Source: Acetobacter lambici (lineage in GTDB: Bacteria; Pseudomonadota; Alphaproteobacteria; Acetobacterales; Acetobacteraceae). Taken from it: 64,000 nt of DNA. The DNA lies in NCBI RefSeq assembly GCF_011516885.1, contig NZ_WOTD01000001.1, positions 124,001 through 188,000 of the forward strand. The letters are read 5' to 3'. The translations under genes and the position numbers were made by a program. The number at the start of each line of letters is the position of its first letter. Position 1 is the stretch's first letter. Below, piece by piece: positions 25,980-35,667 of this stretch. The notes beneath the pieces are model-generated. The model made no database searches. It was not told the DNA's origin and saw only the letters and a list, made by a program, of their open reading frames with translations.

Positions 25980-28127
25980 GTGTCCAGCCCCCCATCCTTC
26001 ACATCCGCTTCGGTTCCGCAATGGGCAAATGCACCGGCCCTGACCCCCCTTGCCGCGCCACTGGACAGCCTGAGCCACGTTAACGTGGCCCGCTCCCGGC
26101 TTTTGGCCAAAATTGCTGGTGGCTCACGGGTCATGGACCTGCTGTTCTGCCTGCCCGAAAGTGTAACGGACAGGCGGCTGCGCCCCACGCTTGCACAACT
26201 CAGGGCTGACACGATTGCAACAGTTTGCGGTACGGTGCTGGACGTGCGCCCCCCCGCCCCGCGCACCCGCCAGCCATGGCGGGCCACCCTGTCGGACGAG
26301 ACGGGATTACTGGAGATCGCTTTTTTTTCCCCCTGGCAGGCCAAGCAGGCTTTAAGTGGGGCGCAGCTTGCCGTATCGGGCAAGATTGAACGGTTTGGTG
26401 ACCGGCTGTGCATGACCTCGCCCGACTACCTGCTCCCTGCCCGCCAGATAGACCGTATTCCGCTGCTCGACCCGGTCTGGCCACTGACTGCGGGGCTGTT
26501 TGGCGGGCAGGTGCGTCAAGCCATGACAGCAGCCCTCGCCCTGCTGCCGCCAGACCTGCCCGAATGGCATGACCCGGCACTGATCACGCAAAAAAACTGG
26601 CCCGACTTTGTAACGGCACTCACATGGATGCAAAGGCCGGACAGTATTCCCAACAGCCACACCGGCATGGAGTGGCAGGCCGAGCGTGCCCGCGCGCAGG
26701 CCCGCCTTGCCTGTGATGAGCTACTGGCCGACCAGCTTGCCATGCGCATTGCCCAGCAGGCTACACGTTGCCGCCCCGGCCGCAGCCTGCAAGGCGATGG
26801 ACACCTGCAACAGCAGGCCCTTGCTGCCTTTGGCCACCCGCTCACGCACGGGCAGGCCCATGTACTGCGCCAGATCGAGGCAGATATGGCCACCCCCCAC
26901 CGCATGAACAGGCTGCTTCAGGGGGACGTGGGCGCAGGCAAAACACTGGTGGCCCTGCTGGCCATGCTCCGCGCGGCCGAGGCAGGTGCTCAGGCCGCCA
27001 TTATGGCCCCGACCGAAATTCTGGCCCGCCAGCATGCGGCAACCTTTGCGCGCCTTTCCCCCGTGCCGGTGGCGTTTTTGTGCAGTTCCGTCAAAGGCAA
27101 GGCGCGCAAACAGGCTCTGGCGGACATGGCCGACGGCACCGCCAGACTGATAGTTGGCACCCACGCACTGGTGCAGGAGAGTGTCAAATTTGCCGACCTC
27201 GGGCTGGCAGTGGTGGATGAGCAGCACCGTTTTGGCGTGGACCAGCGCCTGACACTGGTGGAAAAAGGCCACAAGGCGGACATGCTGGTCATGACCGCAA
27301 CCCCCATACCCCGCACCCTGCTGCTCACCCAGTTTGGAGACATGCAGGTCAGCCGTCTGGAGGGCAAACCCTCCGGGCGCAAGCCCATCCGCACCTCCCT
27401 GCACAGCCTGAACACAATGGACGACATTCTCGAAGGCATTGCCCGCGCCCTTACCGCGGGGGCGCAGATATTCTGGGTCTGTCCGCTGGTCTCCGAGAGC
27501 GAAGCGCTCGACATTGCCGCGGCCGAGGCGCGGCAGGCCATACTGGCAGACAGGTTTGGCAATCTGGTGGGCATTGCCCATGGGCAGCAGGACACCAACG
27601 CGCGCGAGCAGGCTCTACAGGATTTTGCCAAGGGGCAGACCCGCATTCTGGTCGCCACAACCGTGATCGAGGTCGGGGTGGACGTGCCAACCGCAACAAT
27701 CATGGTCATCGAACATGCCGAACGGTTTGGGCTGGCCCAACTCCACCAGTTGCGCGGGCGCGTGGGCCGTGGCTCCAAGGCATCCTATTGCCTGATGCTC
27801 CATGATGCAGGACTAGGCCAGACAGCCCGCCGCCGTCTGGCCTGCCTGCGCGAGACCGAAGACGGTTTTTTAATCGCGGATGAGGATTTTCGCCTACGTG
27901 GTGGAGGCGAGGCCACGGGCCGCAGGCAGTCCGGACTACCCGAATACCGCATGGCCCCAGAAATTCTGGTCGATCTGCTGCTGGATACCGCCCATGCCGA
28001 AGCCCAGCGCATTCTGCCCGACATGGGCACAAAACCTACAGCCAGCTATCGCCTGCCCGGCTCCGCCCGTGTGCTTCTGACACTATTTGGCAAAGCGGAT
28101 GCCGCCCGTATGTTTAGCGGCGGCTAA
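25980..28127 (+). CDS. recG: ATP-dependent DNA helicase RecG
   Basis: RecG remodels stalled replication forks and Holliday junctions. The 715-residue product has the wedge domain with an OB fold (DTIATVCGTVLDVRPP), then SF2 helicase motifs: MNRLLQGDVGAGKTLVALL, AIMAPTEILARQHA, LAVVDEQHRFGVDQR, MTATPIPRTL, ILVATTVIEVGVDVP and QLRGRVGRGSKASYC, and the TRG-type ending. It starts with GTG at 25980; there is no in-frame ATG in the N-terminal region and no alternative start upstream. It ends 6 bp before the convergent thiE stop. Confidence 0.97.
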   Translation: MSSPPSFTSASVPQWANAPALTPLAAPLDSLSHVNVARSRLLAKIAGGSRVMDLLFCLPESVTDRRLRPTLAQLRADTIATVCGTVLDVRPPAPRTRQPWRATLSDETGLLEIAFFSPWQAKQALSGAQLAVSGKIERFGDRLCMTSPDYLLPARQIDRIPLLDPVWPLTAGLFGGQVRQAMTAALALLPPDLPEWHDPALITQKNWPDFVTALTWMQRPDSIPNSHTGMEWQAERARAQARLACDELLADQLAMRIAQQATRCRPGRSLQGDGHLQQQALAAFGHPLTHGQAHVLRQIEADMATPHRMNRLLQGDVGAGKTLVALLAMLRAAEAGAQAAIMAPTEILARQHAATFARLSPVPVAFLCSSVKGKARKQALADMADGTARLIVGTHALVQESVKFADLGLAVVDEQHRFGVDQRLTLVEKGHKADMLVMTATPIPRTLLLTQFGDMQVSRLEGKPSGRKPIRTSLHSLNTMDDILEGIARALTAGAQIFWVCPLVSESEALDIAAAEARQAILADRFGNLVGIAHGQQDTNAREQALQDFAKGQTRILVATTVIEVGVDVPTATIMVIEHAERFGLAQLHQLRGRVGRGSKASYCLMLHDAGLGQTARRRLACLRETEDGFLIADEDFRLRGGGEATGRRQSGLPEYRMAPEILVDLLLDTAHAEAQRILPDMGTKPTASYRLPGSARVLLTLFGKADAARMFSGG

Positions 28128-28133
28128 CCTCGG

Positions 28134-28739
28134 CTAAACTGATGTTGCCGCCAGCCATGCCTTGACCTGCCCTTCCGGGTCCGCATGCTGCGTAAAGGCG
28201 GATACGGCGGATACACAATCCGCACCAGCGGCAAGGCACAATGGTGCGCGTTGCAGCGTTATGCCGCCAATGGCCACCAGCGGCATGCTGCCAATAAGAC
28301 GCTTCCATTCACCCAGTTTTTCAACACCTTGCGGGCCGAATGCCATTTTTTTCAGCCTGGTTTCCCATACTGGCCCCAGTGCAACGTAATCGGGGGCAAA
28401 GGTCAGGGCGCGTTCAAGCTCTTCGTGGCAATGGGTGCTAATGCCAACGCGCAGGCCACCTTTACGGATGGCGGGCATATCTGCTGTATCCAGATCTTCC
28501 TGCCCCAGATGGATGTAGGAAACCCCCTCCTCCAGCGCGAGTTGCCAGAAGTCATTGAGCACCAGACACACATCATGCTTTGCCGCATAATCGCGCGCGG
28601 CCCGTACCTGTGCGCGCAGCTCCGGCTCTGGCAGGTCCTTGACCCTGAGCTGAATAAAACGCGCCCCTGCGGCCCCAAGGCGGTTAACCCACCGGGCGTC
28701 ATCCACAACTGGGTAAAATTTTTGCGCCAGCGCGTTCAT
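28134..28739 (-). CDS. thiE: Thiamine phosphate synthase
   Basis: ThiE joins the pyrimidine (HMP-PP) and thiazole phosphate halves to thiamine phosphate. The 201-residue product is a short TIM barrel with [64 protein letters not shown] and [14 protein letters not shown], all characteristic. Its start overlaps the thiG stop by 4 bases (ATGA). It is the last gene of thiO-thiS-thiG-thiE, converging with recG. Confidence 0.94.
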   Translation of the reverse strand: MNALAQKFYPVVDDARWVNRLGAAGARFIQLRVKDLPEPELRAQVRAARDYAAKHDVCLVLNDFWQLALEEGVSYIHLGQEDLDTADMPAIRKGGLRVGISTHCHEELERALTFAPDYVALGPVWETRLKKMAFGPQGVEKLGEWKRLIGSMPLVAIGGITLQRAPLCLAAGADCVSAVSAFTQHADPEGQVKAWLAATSV

Positions 28740-29512
28740 CCCAAAAAAGCCTTTCCTGCAACGGGGGTGGAGGGCGCGGCCATATCCCGCTCTTCCATTG
28801 GGTCGGCCATGCGCGCAAGCATACCAGCCTGCACCGCAAGCCCAAATGCCTGCGCCATATGCACCGGGTCCCCCGCCTTGGCCACGGCGGTGTTGATCAA
28901 CACAGCATCATACCCCAATTCCAGCGCCTGCGCCGCGTGGGAGGGTACGCCAATGCCCGCATCCACCACCAGCGGCACGGAAGGAAAATGCGCACGCATG
29001 GCCCGCAGGCCAAACAGGTTGTTCAACCCCTTGCCAGAGCCAATGGGAGCGCCCCACGGCATAAGCACCTCGCACCCGACCGCAAGCAGACGCTCGGCCA
29101 CCACCAGATCCTCCGTGGTGTAGGGGAAAACCTTAAACCCTTCCTCGGTCAAAATCCGTGCAGCCTCAACCAGCCCGAACACATCGGGTTGGAGGGTATC
29201 CAACTCGCCAATAACTTCGAGTTTGATCCAGTCCGTGCCAAACACTTCACGCGCCATATGCGCGGTTGTTACTGCCTCCTTGACCGTGTGGCAGCCTGCT
29301 GTGTTGGGCAGAACGGGCACCCCAAGTTCTTGCACAATGGACCAAAAAGCCTGCCCTGCCCGCTCACCAGCGGATTCGCGGCGTAAGGAGACCGTCAGCA
29401 CACCCGGGCGTGCAGCCAAAACAGCATCACGCAAAATTTCGGGCGATGGGTACTGCGCCGTACCCAACATAAGAGCGGAGGACAGTTCCTGCCCGTAAAA
29501 CAATGCGGCCAT
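28736..29512 (-). CDS. thiG: Thiazole synthase
   Basis: ThiG forms the thiazole phosphate ring from deoxyxylulose 5-phosphate, dehydroglycine and sulfur carried on ThiS. The 258-residue product has [32 protein letters not shown], the catalytic lysine block [17 protein letters not shown], and phosphate-binding [20 protein letters not shown] and [15 protein letters not shown]. The start at 29512 is the first ATG giving a family-like N-terminus and lies 4 bp after the thiS stop. Residues read further upstream belong to another frame over thiS. Confidence 0.96.
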   Translation of the reverse strand: MAALFYGQELSSALMLGTAQYPSPEILRDAVLAARPGVLTVSLRRESAGERAGQAFWSIVQELGVPVLPNTAGCHTVKEAVTTAHMAREVFGTDWIKLEVIGELDTLQPDVFGLVEAARILTEEGFKVFPYTTEDLVVAERLLAVGCEVLMPWGAPIGSGKGLNNLFGLRAMRAHFPSVPLVVDAGIGVPSHAAQALELGYDAVLINTAVAKAGDPVHMAQAFGLAVQAGMLARMADPMEERDMAAPSTPVAGKAFLG

Positions 29513-29516
29513 ACCC

Positions 29517-29714
29517 TTAGCCCCCCTGCATGGGAGCAACAATTTCCACCCGTGCCCCCATGTCCAGTCTGGCCTGCTCTCGCGCGGTTTTTGGTACAAA
29601 ATGCCCGTTCAGCGCGGTGGCAATCCGCGCACCGGCGTATCCTAGCTCATCAATCAGCCCTGCAAGGGTCGTGGCGGACACATCCTGCGCTTCATCATTG
29701 ACGGTTATTTTCAT
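29517..29714 (-). CDS. thiS: Sulfur carrier protein ThiS
   Basis: This 65-residue ubiquitin-like protein ends in GG ([10 protein letters not shown]), the tail that is adenylated and converted to thiocarboxylate before giving sulfur to ThiG. It begins [14 protein letters not shown] with [12 protein letters not shown] and [13 protein letters not shown] core ([13 protein letters not shown]). Position between thiO and thiG confirms the assignment. The activating enzyme ThiF is not in the window. Confidence 0.93.
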   Translation of the reverse strand: MKITVNDEAQDVSATTLAGLIDELGYAGARIATALNGHFVPKTAREQARLDMGARVEIVAPMQGG

Positions 29715-29734
29715 CGGGCATCACTCCTTGGGCC

Positions 29735-30703
29735 TTATGGCCCGAAAACCAGATCCGCAGCCTCCCGTGCCCGAGCGGGAGAGAGCAGAAAACCATGACG
29801 GTACATGCCATTAACATAAACATGCCGCCCTTGCCGCACCACACGGGGCATGTTGTCCGGGTAAGACGGGCGCAGGCCGGTACCCATTTCCAGAATTTCC
29901 GCCTCGGCAAAGCCGGGGTGCAGGGTCCATGCGGAATTGAGCAGTTCCATCATGGAACGAACGGTCATGCCCCCTGCGTTCTCGCTTTCCACCATGGTGG
30001 CCCCGACCATGAACACATGGTTATCACGCGGCACAATGTAAACCGGAATACGCGGGTGCAACATGCGCACAGGCCGGTGCAAGATCACATCCTCGCAGCG
30101 CAGCAGCAGCATTTCGCCCCGCACTCCGCGCAGATGGTCTAGCTGGTCACGCACATGCAGGCCTGTGCAGTCCACCACCCAGTCAAACCCGGCTTCGTCC
30201 GGTGCGGGGTCCGGAGCTACGTGCACCTGCCCGCCCATCTGCTCCAGAGCCTGCGCCAGCGCGGGCAGAGCCTTGCGCGGGTCTACATGCCCTTCATCGG
30301 CAAAAAACAGACCTTTTTGGAAGCGCCCGGCAAGGTCTGGCTCCAACCGGGTAATCTCCGCCTCTCCCACGGTTTCAAAGTGCGAGGTCCGCCGCCCAAA
30401 GCGTGCAAGCTCACCCACGTCACGCGCAGGTGCGAGGACCAGACTGCCCTCACGCACAACGCCGGGCACATGCTTTGTCCACCAGTCCACCGAATCGACC
30501 GACTGGGCGGTTACTTCCGCTGGAGCCGATTCCGCCTCGCACCATGGGGCCAGCATGCCGCCTGCCATCCATGATGCACCGGCTCCAACCCGGTCCGCGC
30601 AGTCATACAGGGTTACAACCCCGCCACGCTCCGCAAGCGTTACGGCGGCGGTCAGCCCCGCCACACCAGCACCTTTAACCAGAATGCGCGGTTTGCCGTT
30701 CAT
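29735..30703 (-). CDS. thiO: Glycine oxidase (FAD-dependent)
   Basis: ThiO oxidises glycine to dehydroglycine (iminoacetate) for the thiazole ring, the oxygen-dependent alternative to ThiH. The 322-residue product has the FAD-binding VKGAGVAGLTAAVTLAERGG, GASWMAGGMLAPWCEAES, VVDCTGLHVRDQL, and GTGLRPSYPDNMPRVVRQGR with VNGMYRHGFLLSPA near the end. It is 20 bp ahead of thiS. Presence of ThiO agrees with an aerobic lifestyle. I looked for a TPP riboswitch in its 105-bp leader and saw none. Confidence 0.93.
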   Translation of the reverse strand: MNGKPRILVKGAGVAGLTAAVTLAERGGVVTLYDCADRVGAGASWMAGGMLAPWCEAESAPAEVTAQSVDSVDWWTKHVPGVVREGSLVLAPARDVGELARFGRRTSHFETVGEAEITRLEPDLAGRFQKGLFFADEGHVDPRKALPALAQALEQMGGQVHVAPDPAPDEAGFDWVVDCTGLHVRDQLDHLRGVRGEMLLLRCEDVILHRPVRMLHPRIPVYIVPRDNHVFMVGATMVESENAGGMTVRSMMELLNSAWTLHPGFAEAEILEMGTGLRPSYPDNMPRVVRQGRHVYVNGMYRHGFLLSPARAREAADLVFGP

Positions 30704-30808
30704 AAGCCCTGCTTTCCACTTCCTGACTGATATGCGCGCCTTATGCGATACATGCGTGTTATAACATATCCGGCATGGGTTTTACCGCACCGGGCCATCC
30801 TCTGCCAT

Positions 30809-31285
30809 TCACAAAAAGCGAACCAGCAGCACCATAAGCAGGCAACATTCCGTAACGGCACTCACAATCCAGCGCACCCCCATGTAACCCGGTGGTACCC
30901 AGCCGCGCCGCCAAGCAGCACGTTCGGCCAGCGCCACAAGCGGGAACGCCACAGCCAGCAACGCAAGCCCCCCCAATGGCTGCCACATAAACCCCGTGCA
31001 GGCCGCAATCCAGCCCACAAGTGCAGGCACCACACCAAGCAGCAGACGCACATGGTCCGTGCGCCCAGCAGACGCCACAATAATGGTGCGCTCCACCTCC
31101 AGCGCCTGCCCCCAGTGGACGGCACCTATAAAGGAAAGGGAGATGGCCCCATAAAACAGTTCGGCCATAAGCAGATTGGGCACGGGAATGCGGGAATCGT
31201 AAAACACAATGGCGCAGGTGCATAAGACATAGGGCAGAACCCCCGCCAGCATCAGAACCACGCCCAGAAATGGAAGCTTCTTCAT
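30809..31285 (-). CDS. DUF3429 family membrane protein
   Basis: The 158-residue protein has about five hydrophobic segments (LPFLGVVLMLAGVLPYVLC, LFYGAISLSFIGAVHWGQAL, LLGVVPALVGWIAACTGF, LGGLALLAVAFPLVALAE, VTECCLLMVLLVRFL). The IGAVHWG element in the second segment is the hallmark of DUF3429, related to the eukaryotic TMEM69 group. Function is unknown. The start at 31285 (MKKLPFLG) is preferred over a longer frame to 31384. It is divergent from eno across 182 bp and lies 105 bp ahead of thiO on the same strand. Confidence 0.8.
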   Translation of the reverse strand: MKKLPFLGVVLMLAGVLPYVLCTCAIVFYDSRIPVPNLLMAELFYGAISLSFIGAVHWGQALEVERTIIVASAGRTDHVRLLLGVVPALVGWIAACTGFMWQPLGGLALLAVAFPLVALAERAAWRRGWVPPGYMGVRWIVSAVTECCLLMVLLVRFL

Positions 31286-31287
31286 AG

Positions 31288-32748
<1,461 letters not shown>

Positions 32749-32781
32749 AGGCTGCAAGCTGGCAGCAGCTTGCGCCTTTTT
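32749..32781 (+). terminator. Rho-independent terminator 1 after eno
   Basis: Starting at the eno stop codon, AGGC-(t)-GCAAGCTG pairs with CAGCTTGC-GCCT around a GCAG loop, followed by TTTTTG. This is a long, nearly perfect stem. Confidence 0.88.
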
Positions 32782-32796
32782 GCACGATCAAGCAGG

Positions 32797-32824
32797 CCGG
32801 TCCCTTCTGGGGACCGGTTTTTTT
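32797..32824 (+). terminator. Rho-independent terminator 2 after eno
   Basis: CCGGTCC (32797-32803) pairs with GGACCGG (32811-32817), followed by seven T residues. It is only 15 bp after the first terminator, forming a tandem pair. Confidence 0.9.
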
Positions 32825-32923
32825 GTACGCAACGCCCTTCCCCAGCCAGCGTAATATGGGTTAGACATTACTCTGTATTCATGTCTCTTGGTAACCACGA
32901 CTCTGGCAGGGAGCAGACCAAAA

Positions 32924-33253
32924 GTGCAGATTGGCCGTTTCTTTCGCCGTGTTGTGCGGGCTGTGGTGCCGCCTTTGGCATTTTTGAGTATTGCCGGTTA
33001 CTTTGGCTGGAACGCCACACAGGGCGACCATGGCATGCAGGCCTACCAGCAGCAGCTTGGTCTACTGGAACAGGCCAAGCAGGCCAGAACAGACGCACAG
33101 GCCGAGCAGAACGCATGGAAGCGCCGCGTGAATGGCCTGCGCGAAAATACACTGGATACGGATATTCTGGACGAACGCGCGCGCGCCATGCTGAACATGG
33201 CCAACCGGAATGATCTGGTCATTCCCTACGACCGGCGCGATCCTCTTTTCTAA
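32924..33253 (+). CDS. ftsB: Septum formation initiator (FtsB/DivIC family)
   Basis: FtsB is a bitopic division protein that joins FtsL and FtsQ at the septum. From the GTG at 32924 the product is 109 residues. It has a basic N-terminus (QIGRFFRRVVRAV), one transmembrane helix (VPPLAFLSIAGYFGW), a coiled coil (QAYQQQLGLLEQAKQARTDA) and the family ending DTDILDERARAMLNMANRND with LVIPY. GGCAGGGAG ten bases ahead of the GTG supports this start; a TTG at 32888 would add 12 residues. It follows the eno terminators and converges with rpmG. In many alphaproteobacteria ftsB follows eno. Confidence 0.88.
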   Translation: MQIGRFFRRVVRAVVPPLAFLSIAGYFGWNATQGDHGMQAYQQQLGLLEQAKQARTDAQAEQNAWKRRVNGLRENTLDTDILDERARAMLNMANRNDLVIPYDRRDPLF

Positions 33254-33305
33254 CGCCCCTCCCCCAAATCCCGTGCAAAGCTGGAATTTTCCTGAAGGAA
33301 CGGCA

Positions 33306-33337
33306 CAAAAAAACGGCGCTCGAAAGCGCCGTTTTTT
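33306..33337. terminator. Bidirectional terminator between ftsB and rpmG
   Basis: AACGGCGCT (33312-33320), loop CGAA, AGCGCCGTT (33325-33333), with an A-run on the left and T-run on the right. Read from either strand it is a perfect stem with a T tail, so it ends both converging genes. Confidence 0.93.
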
Positions 33338-33360
33338 GTAACATACCGATCTGGCCAGAA

Positions 33361-33528
33361 TTACTTAATTTTGGCTTCACGGAATACGACGTGCTTGCGT
33401 GCAACCGGGTCGTACTTCTTCAGTTCCATTTTACCCGTATGAGCGCGGGCATTTTTCTTGGTCACATAGAAGTAACCGGTGTCAGCCGTCGAGACGAGAC
33501 GGATCTTGATGACGTTGGTCTTGGCCAT
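33361..33528 (-). CDS. rpmG: 50S ribosomal protein L33
   Basis: The minus strand encodes a 55-residue basic protein beginning [18 protein letters not shown], continuing [20 protein letters not shown] and ending [10 protein letters not shown]. This is ribosomal protein L33 of the cysteine-free type, lacking the zinc-binding CxxC pairs, as usual in alphaproteobacteria. It has its own leader and the shared terminator with ftsB. A small GAGCCG/CGGCTC hairpin (33555-33573) lies in its leader, and a possible -35 (TTGACC, 33619-33624) lies further up. Confidence 0.95.
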   Translation of the reverse strand: MAKTNVIKIRLVSTADTGYFYVTKKNARAHTGKMELKKYDPVARKHVVFREAKIK

Positions 33529-33618
33529 GACTTCCTCAGCAGAACATATTTACAGAGCCGGTCCATACGGCTCCGGCGGTGTTCAAGTTGCGGCAAAATG
33601 CGCATACAAAGGCAAAAG

Positions 33619-33624
33619 GTCAAG
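33619..33624 (-). promoter_or_regulatory. Possible -35 element for rpmG
   Basis: TTGACC on the minus strand, about 95 bp upstream of the rpmG start, preceded by C as in many alphaproteobacterial housekeeping promoters (CTTGAC). I cannot place a clear -10 element, so this is only a candidate. Confidence 0.3.
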
Positions 33625-33672
33625 CTTTCTTACATCAATATGGCGCCACCAACGCCAAAAGGAGACGAATTC

Positions 33673-34869
33673 ATGCTGGATGTGGCAACCGCGCGGGCCA
33701 GAATTCTGGAAAACCTGCCACCCTGCGGGCAGGAAACCGTCGCCCTGAGCGCCGCATGTGGCCGCATTCTGGCACAGGACGTCCATGCACGCAGGGCCAA
33801 CCCTCCCGTTAATGTCTCTGCTATGGATGGCTACGCTGTAAGGGCGGCAGACGCCCCACAGGGCGCTGTATTGCGCATTATAGACGAGGCTCCCGCAGGC
33901 AGACCTTCCGCCCGGACCGTGGCTGAGGGCGAATGTATCCGCCTCTTTACAGGCAGTCAGGTCCCCACCGGGGCAGACACCGTTGTTATTCAGGAAAACA
34001 CCCAGCTTGCGGGTCAACAGGTCACACTGACCCGTGCTGCCACCAAAGGGCAGAACATTCGCACCCAGGGGCAGGATTTTGCCCAAGGGGCCGTGCTACT
34101 GCGTGCAGGCACCAGACTCGGACCAAGGGACATAGGGCTGGCCGCAGCAGGTGGTCTGGTCTGGTTGCCGGTCTTCCGCCGCCCCCGCTTGGGTATTCTG
34201 GCCACGGGGGATGAAATTCTGCTCCCCGGAGATACAGCCCCGCCGGATGGTATTTTCAATTCCGCGTCCTTCATGCTCGCAGCCCTGCTGGGGCAGGAAG
34301 GAGCAGATGCCATTGTACTGCCTGTCGCGCGTGATAACGCTACATCGCTCTCCAACGCGTTTGCCAACACACATGATCTGGACATGCTGGTCACTATTGG
34401 TGGTGCTAGTGTTGGAACATATGATCTGGTCCGCCCAACTCTGGAAAAAGCAGGGCTTGTCCAGAATTTCTGGAAAATAGCCATGCGTCCGGGCAAGCCG
34501 CTCATGTTCGGCACGCTCAATGGCATGCCCGTGCTTGGGCTACCCGGTAACCCTGTTGCCGCGCTGGTCTGTAGCATGGTGTTTGTGCTCCCCGCCCTGC
34601 ATAAACTCATGGGGCGCGCCGTGGCAGACGCGCTGGATACGCAACCCGCCCTGCTTGGCGCGGATGTGGGGGACAATGACCAAAGGCAGGATTTTTTGCG
34701 CGCCACACTCCACACCGCCCCCGACGGCCAGCTTGTGGCAACACCTTTTGGTCAGCAGGGGTCTGCGCAACTGAACATTCTGGCCCAAAGTCAGGCACTG
34801 ATTATACGCCCCCCCCACGCCAATGCCCAAAAAGCGGGAACGCCCTGCCTGATTATGCGCCTGCCCTGA
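33673..34869 (+). CDS. moeA: Molybdopterin molybdenumtransferase
   Basis: MoeA inserts molybdate into adenylated molybdopterin, the last step of cofactor assembly. The 398-residue product has the four-domain MoeA layout: VSAMDGYAVRAADAPQGAVL near the start, CIRLFTGSQVPTGADTVVIQ, LGILATGDEILLPGD, MLVTIGGASVGTYDLVRP, IAMRPGKPLMFGTLNGMPVL and GLPGNPVAALVC. The ATG at 33673 follows AAGGAGA. It is divergent from rpmG (about 145 bp apart) and is followed 85 bp later by lexA on the same strand; moeA next to lexA is common in alphaproteobacteria. Confidence 0.95.
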   Translation: MLDVATARARILENLPPCGQETVALSAACGRILAQDVHARRANPPVNVSAMDGYAVRAADAPQGAVLRIIDEAPAGRPSARTVAEGECIRLFTGSQVPTGADTVVIQENTQLAGQQVTLTRAATKGQNIRTQGQDFAQGAVLLRAGTRLGPRDIGLAAAGGLVWLPVFRRPRLGILATGDEILLPGDTAPPDGIFNSASFMLAALLGQEGADAIVLPVARDNATSLSNAFANTHDLDMLVTIGGASVGTYDLVRPTLEKAGLVQNFWKIAMRPGKPLMFGTLNGMPVLGLPGNPVAALVCSMVFVLPALHKLMGRAVADALDTQPALLGADVGDNDQRQDFLRATLHTAPDGQLVATPFGQQGSAQLNILAQSQALIIRPPHANAQKAGTPCLIMRLP

Positions 34870-34890
34870 ATTAGATATTGACAAAAACAA

Positions 34891-34905
34891 GAACCTACAT
34901 AGAAC
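34891..34905 (+). promoter_or_regulatory. LexA operator (GAAC-N7-GAAC) upstream of lexA
   Basis: GAACCTACATAGAAC is an exact direct repeat GAAC-N7-GAAC, the recognised LexA box of alphaproteobacteria, unlike the palindromic boxes of E. coli and Bacillus. It lies 50 bp upstream of the lexA ATG and just after a TTGACA (34878-34883) that could be the -35 element, so it would overlap the spacer/-10 region and allow autorepression. Confidence 0.88.
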
Positions 34906-34954
34906 AAATCATGAGATTGATATTCCATTTTGAACAGACAGGCCGAGGTGCGAC

Positions 34955-35608
34955 ATGCTGACCCGAAAACAGCACAAGCTTCTTCTTTTTATTGATTCGC
35001 ACCTCAAACAGACCGGTTTTTCCCCTTCTTTTGACGAAATGCGTGAAGCCATGGGCCTGCGCTCCAAATCAGGCATTCACCGCCTGATCTCCGGGCTGGA
35101 GGAACGGGGTTTTCTGCGCCGCCACCACCACCGCGCCCGTGCCTTGGAGGTCATTCAGCTCCCCGAAATGGAGGAGGAACTGCCCGCCAACGTTATCCGT
35201 GGCAGCTTTACGCGGCAAAAACCGGACCCCATTAAAATTCCGCTCTATGGCCGTATTGCCGCAGGCCTGCCGATCGAAGCCATGGCGGATACCTCCAACA
35301 CCCTTTCCATCCCGGCGGACATGCTGGGCAGTGGGGACTATTACGCGCTTGAAGTGACCGGAGATTCCATGATCGAAGCCGGAATTCTGGACGGTGATCA
35401 GGTCATTATCAAAAAATCGGATCAGGCGGAAAACGGGCAGATCATCGTTGCCCTGATTGATGGGCAGGAAGTCACGCTCAAACGCCTGCGCCGCAAGGGC
35501 AACATGATCGCTCTTGAACCCGCCAACGCCCGTTACGAAACCCGCATCGTTCCCGCCGAGCGCCTGCGCATTCAGGGGCATCTGGCCGGGCTAATCCGCC
35601 ATTACTGA
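34955..35608 (+). CDS. lexA: SOS-response repressor LexA
   Basis: LexA represses DNA-damage genes and cuts itself when stimulated by RecA filaments. The 217-residue product has an N-terminal winged helix ([39 protein letters not shown]), a cleavage site Ala103-Gly104 in [10 protein letters not shown], catalytic Ser138 in [10 protein letters not shown] and Lys176 in EVTLKRLRR. The length and the [12 protein letters not shown] linker match alphaproteobacterial LexA. The GAAC-N7-GAAC operator at 34891-34905 implies autoregulation. No other match to this operator was found upstream of the repair genes I checked by eye (mfd, uvrC). Confidence 0.97.
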   Translation: MLTRKQHKLLLFIDSHLKQTGFSPSFDEMREAMGLRSKSGIHRLISGLEERGFLRRHHHRARALEVIQLPEMEEELPANVIRGSFTRQKPDPIKIPLYGRIAAGLPIEAMADTSNTLSIPADMLGSGDYYALEVTGDSMIEAGILDGDQVIIKKSDQAENGQIIVALIDGQEVTLKRLRRKGNMIALEPANARYETRIVPAERLRIQGHLAGLIRHY

Positions 35609-35638
35609 GCCAGATTGGCCAGATTTTTCATCCGTACG

Positions 35639-35658
35639 GGCAGACTTCCGCCTGCCCC
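35639..35658. terminator. Possible terminator hairpin between convergent lexA and bioCD
   Basis: GGGCAG and CTGCCC form a short stem with an 8-base loop, 30 bp past the lexA stop. A second perfect stem GGTATGTTCAGG / CTGAACATACC (about 35661-35686) overlaps the last codons of bioCD. Neither has a T-run, so termination is a guess from position. Confidence 0.35.
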
Positions 35659-35667
35659 ACGGTATGT

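Noticed and set aside
30704-30808. TPP riboswitch ahead of thiO
   Set aside because: Neither conserved TPP-binding element is visible on the minus strand.
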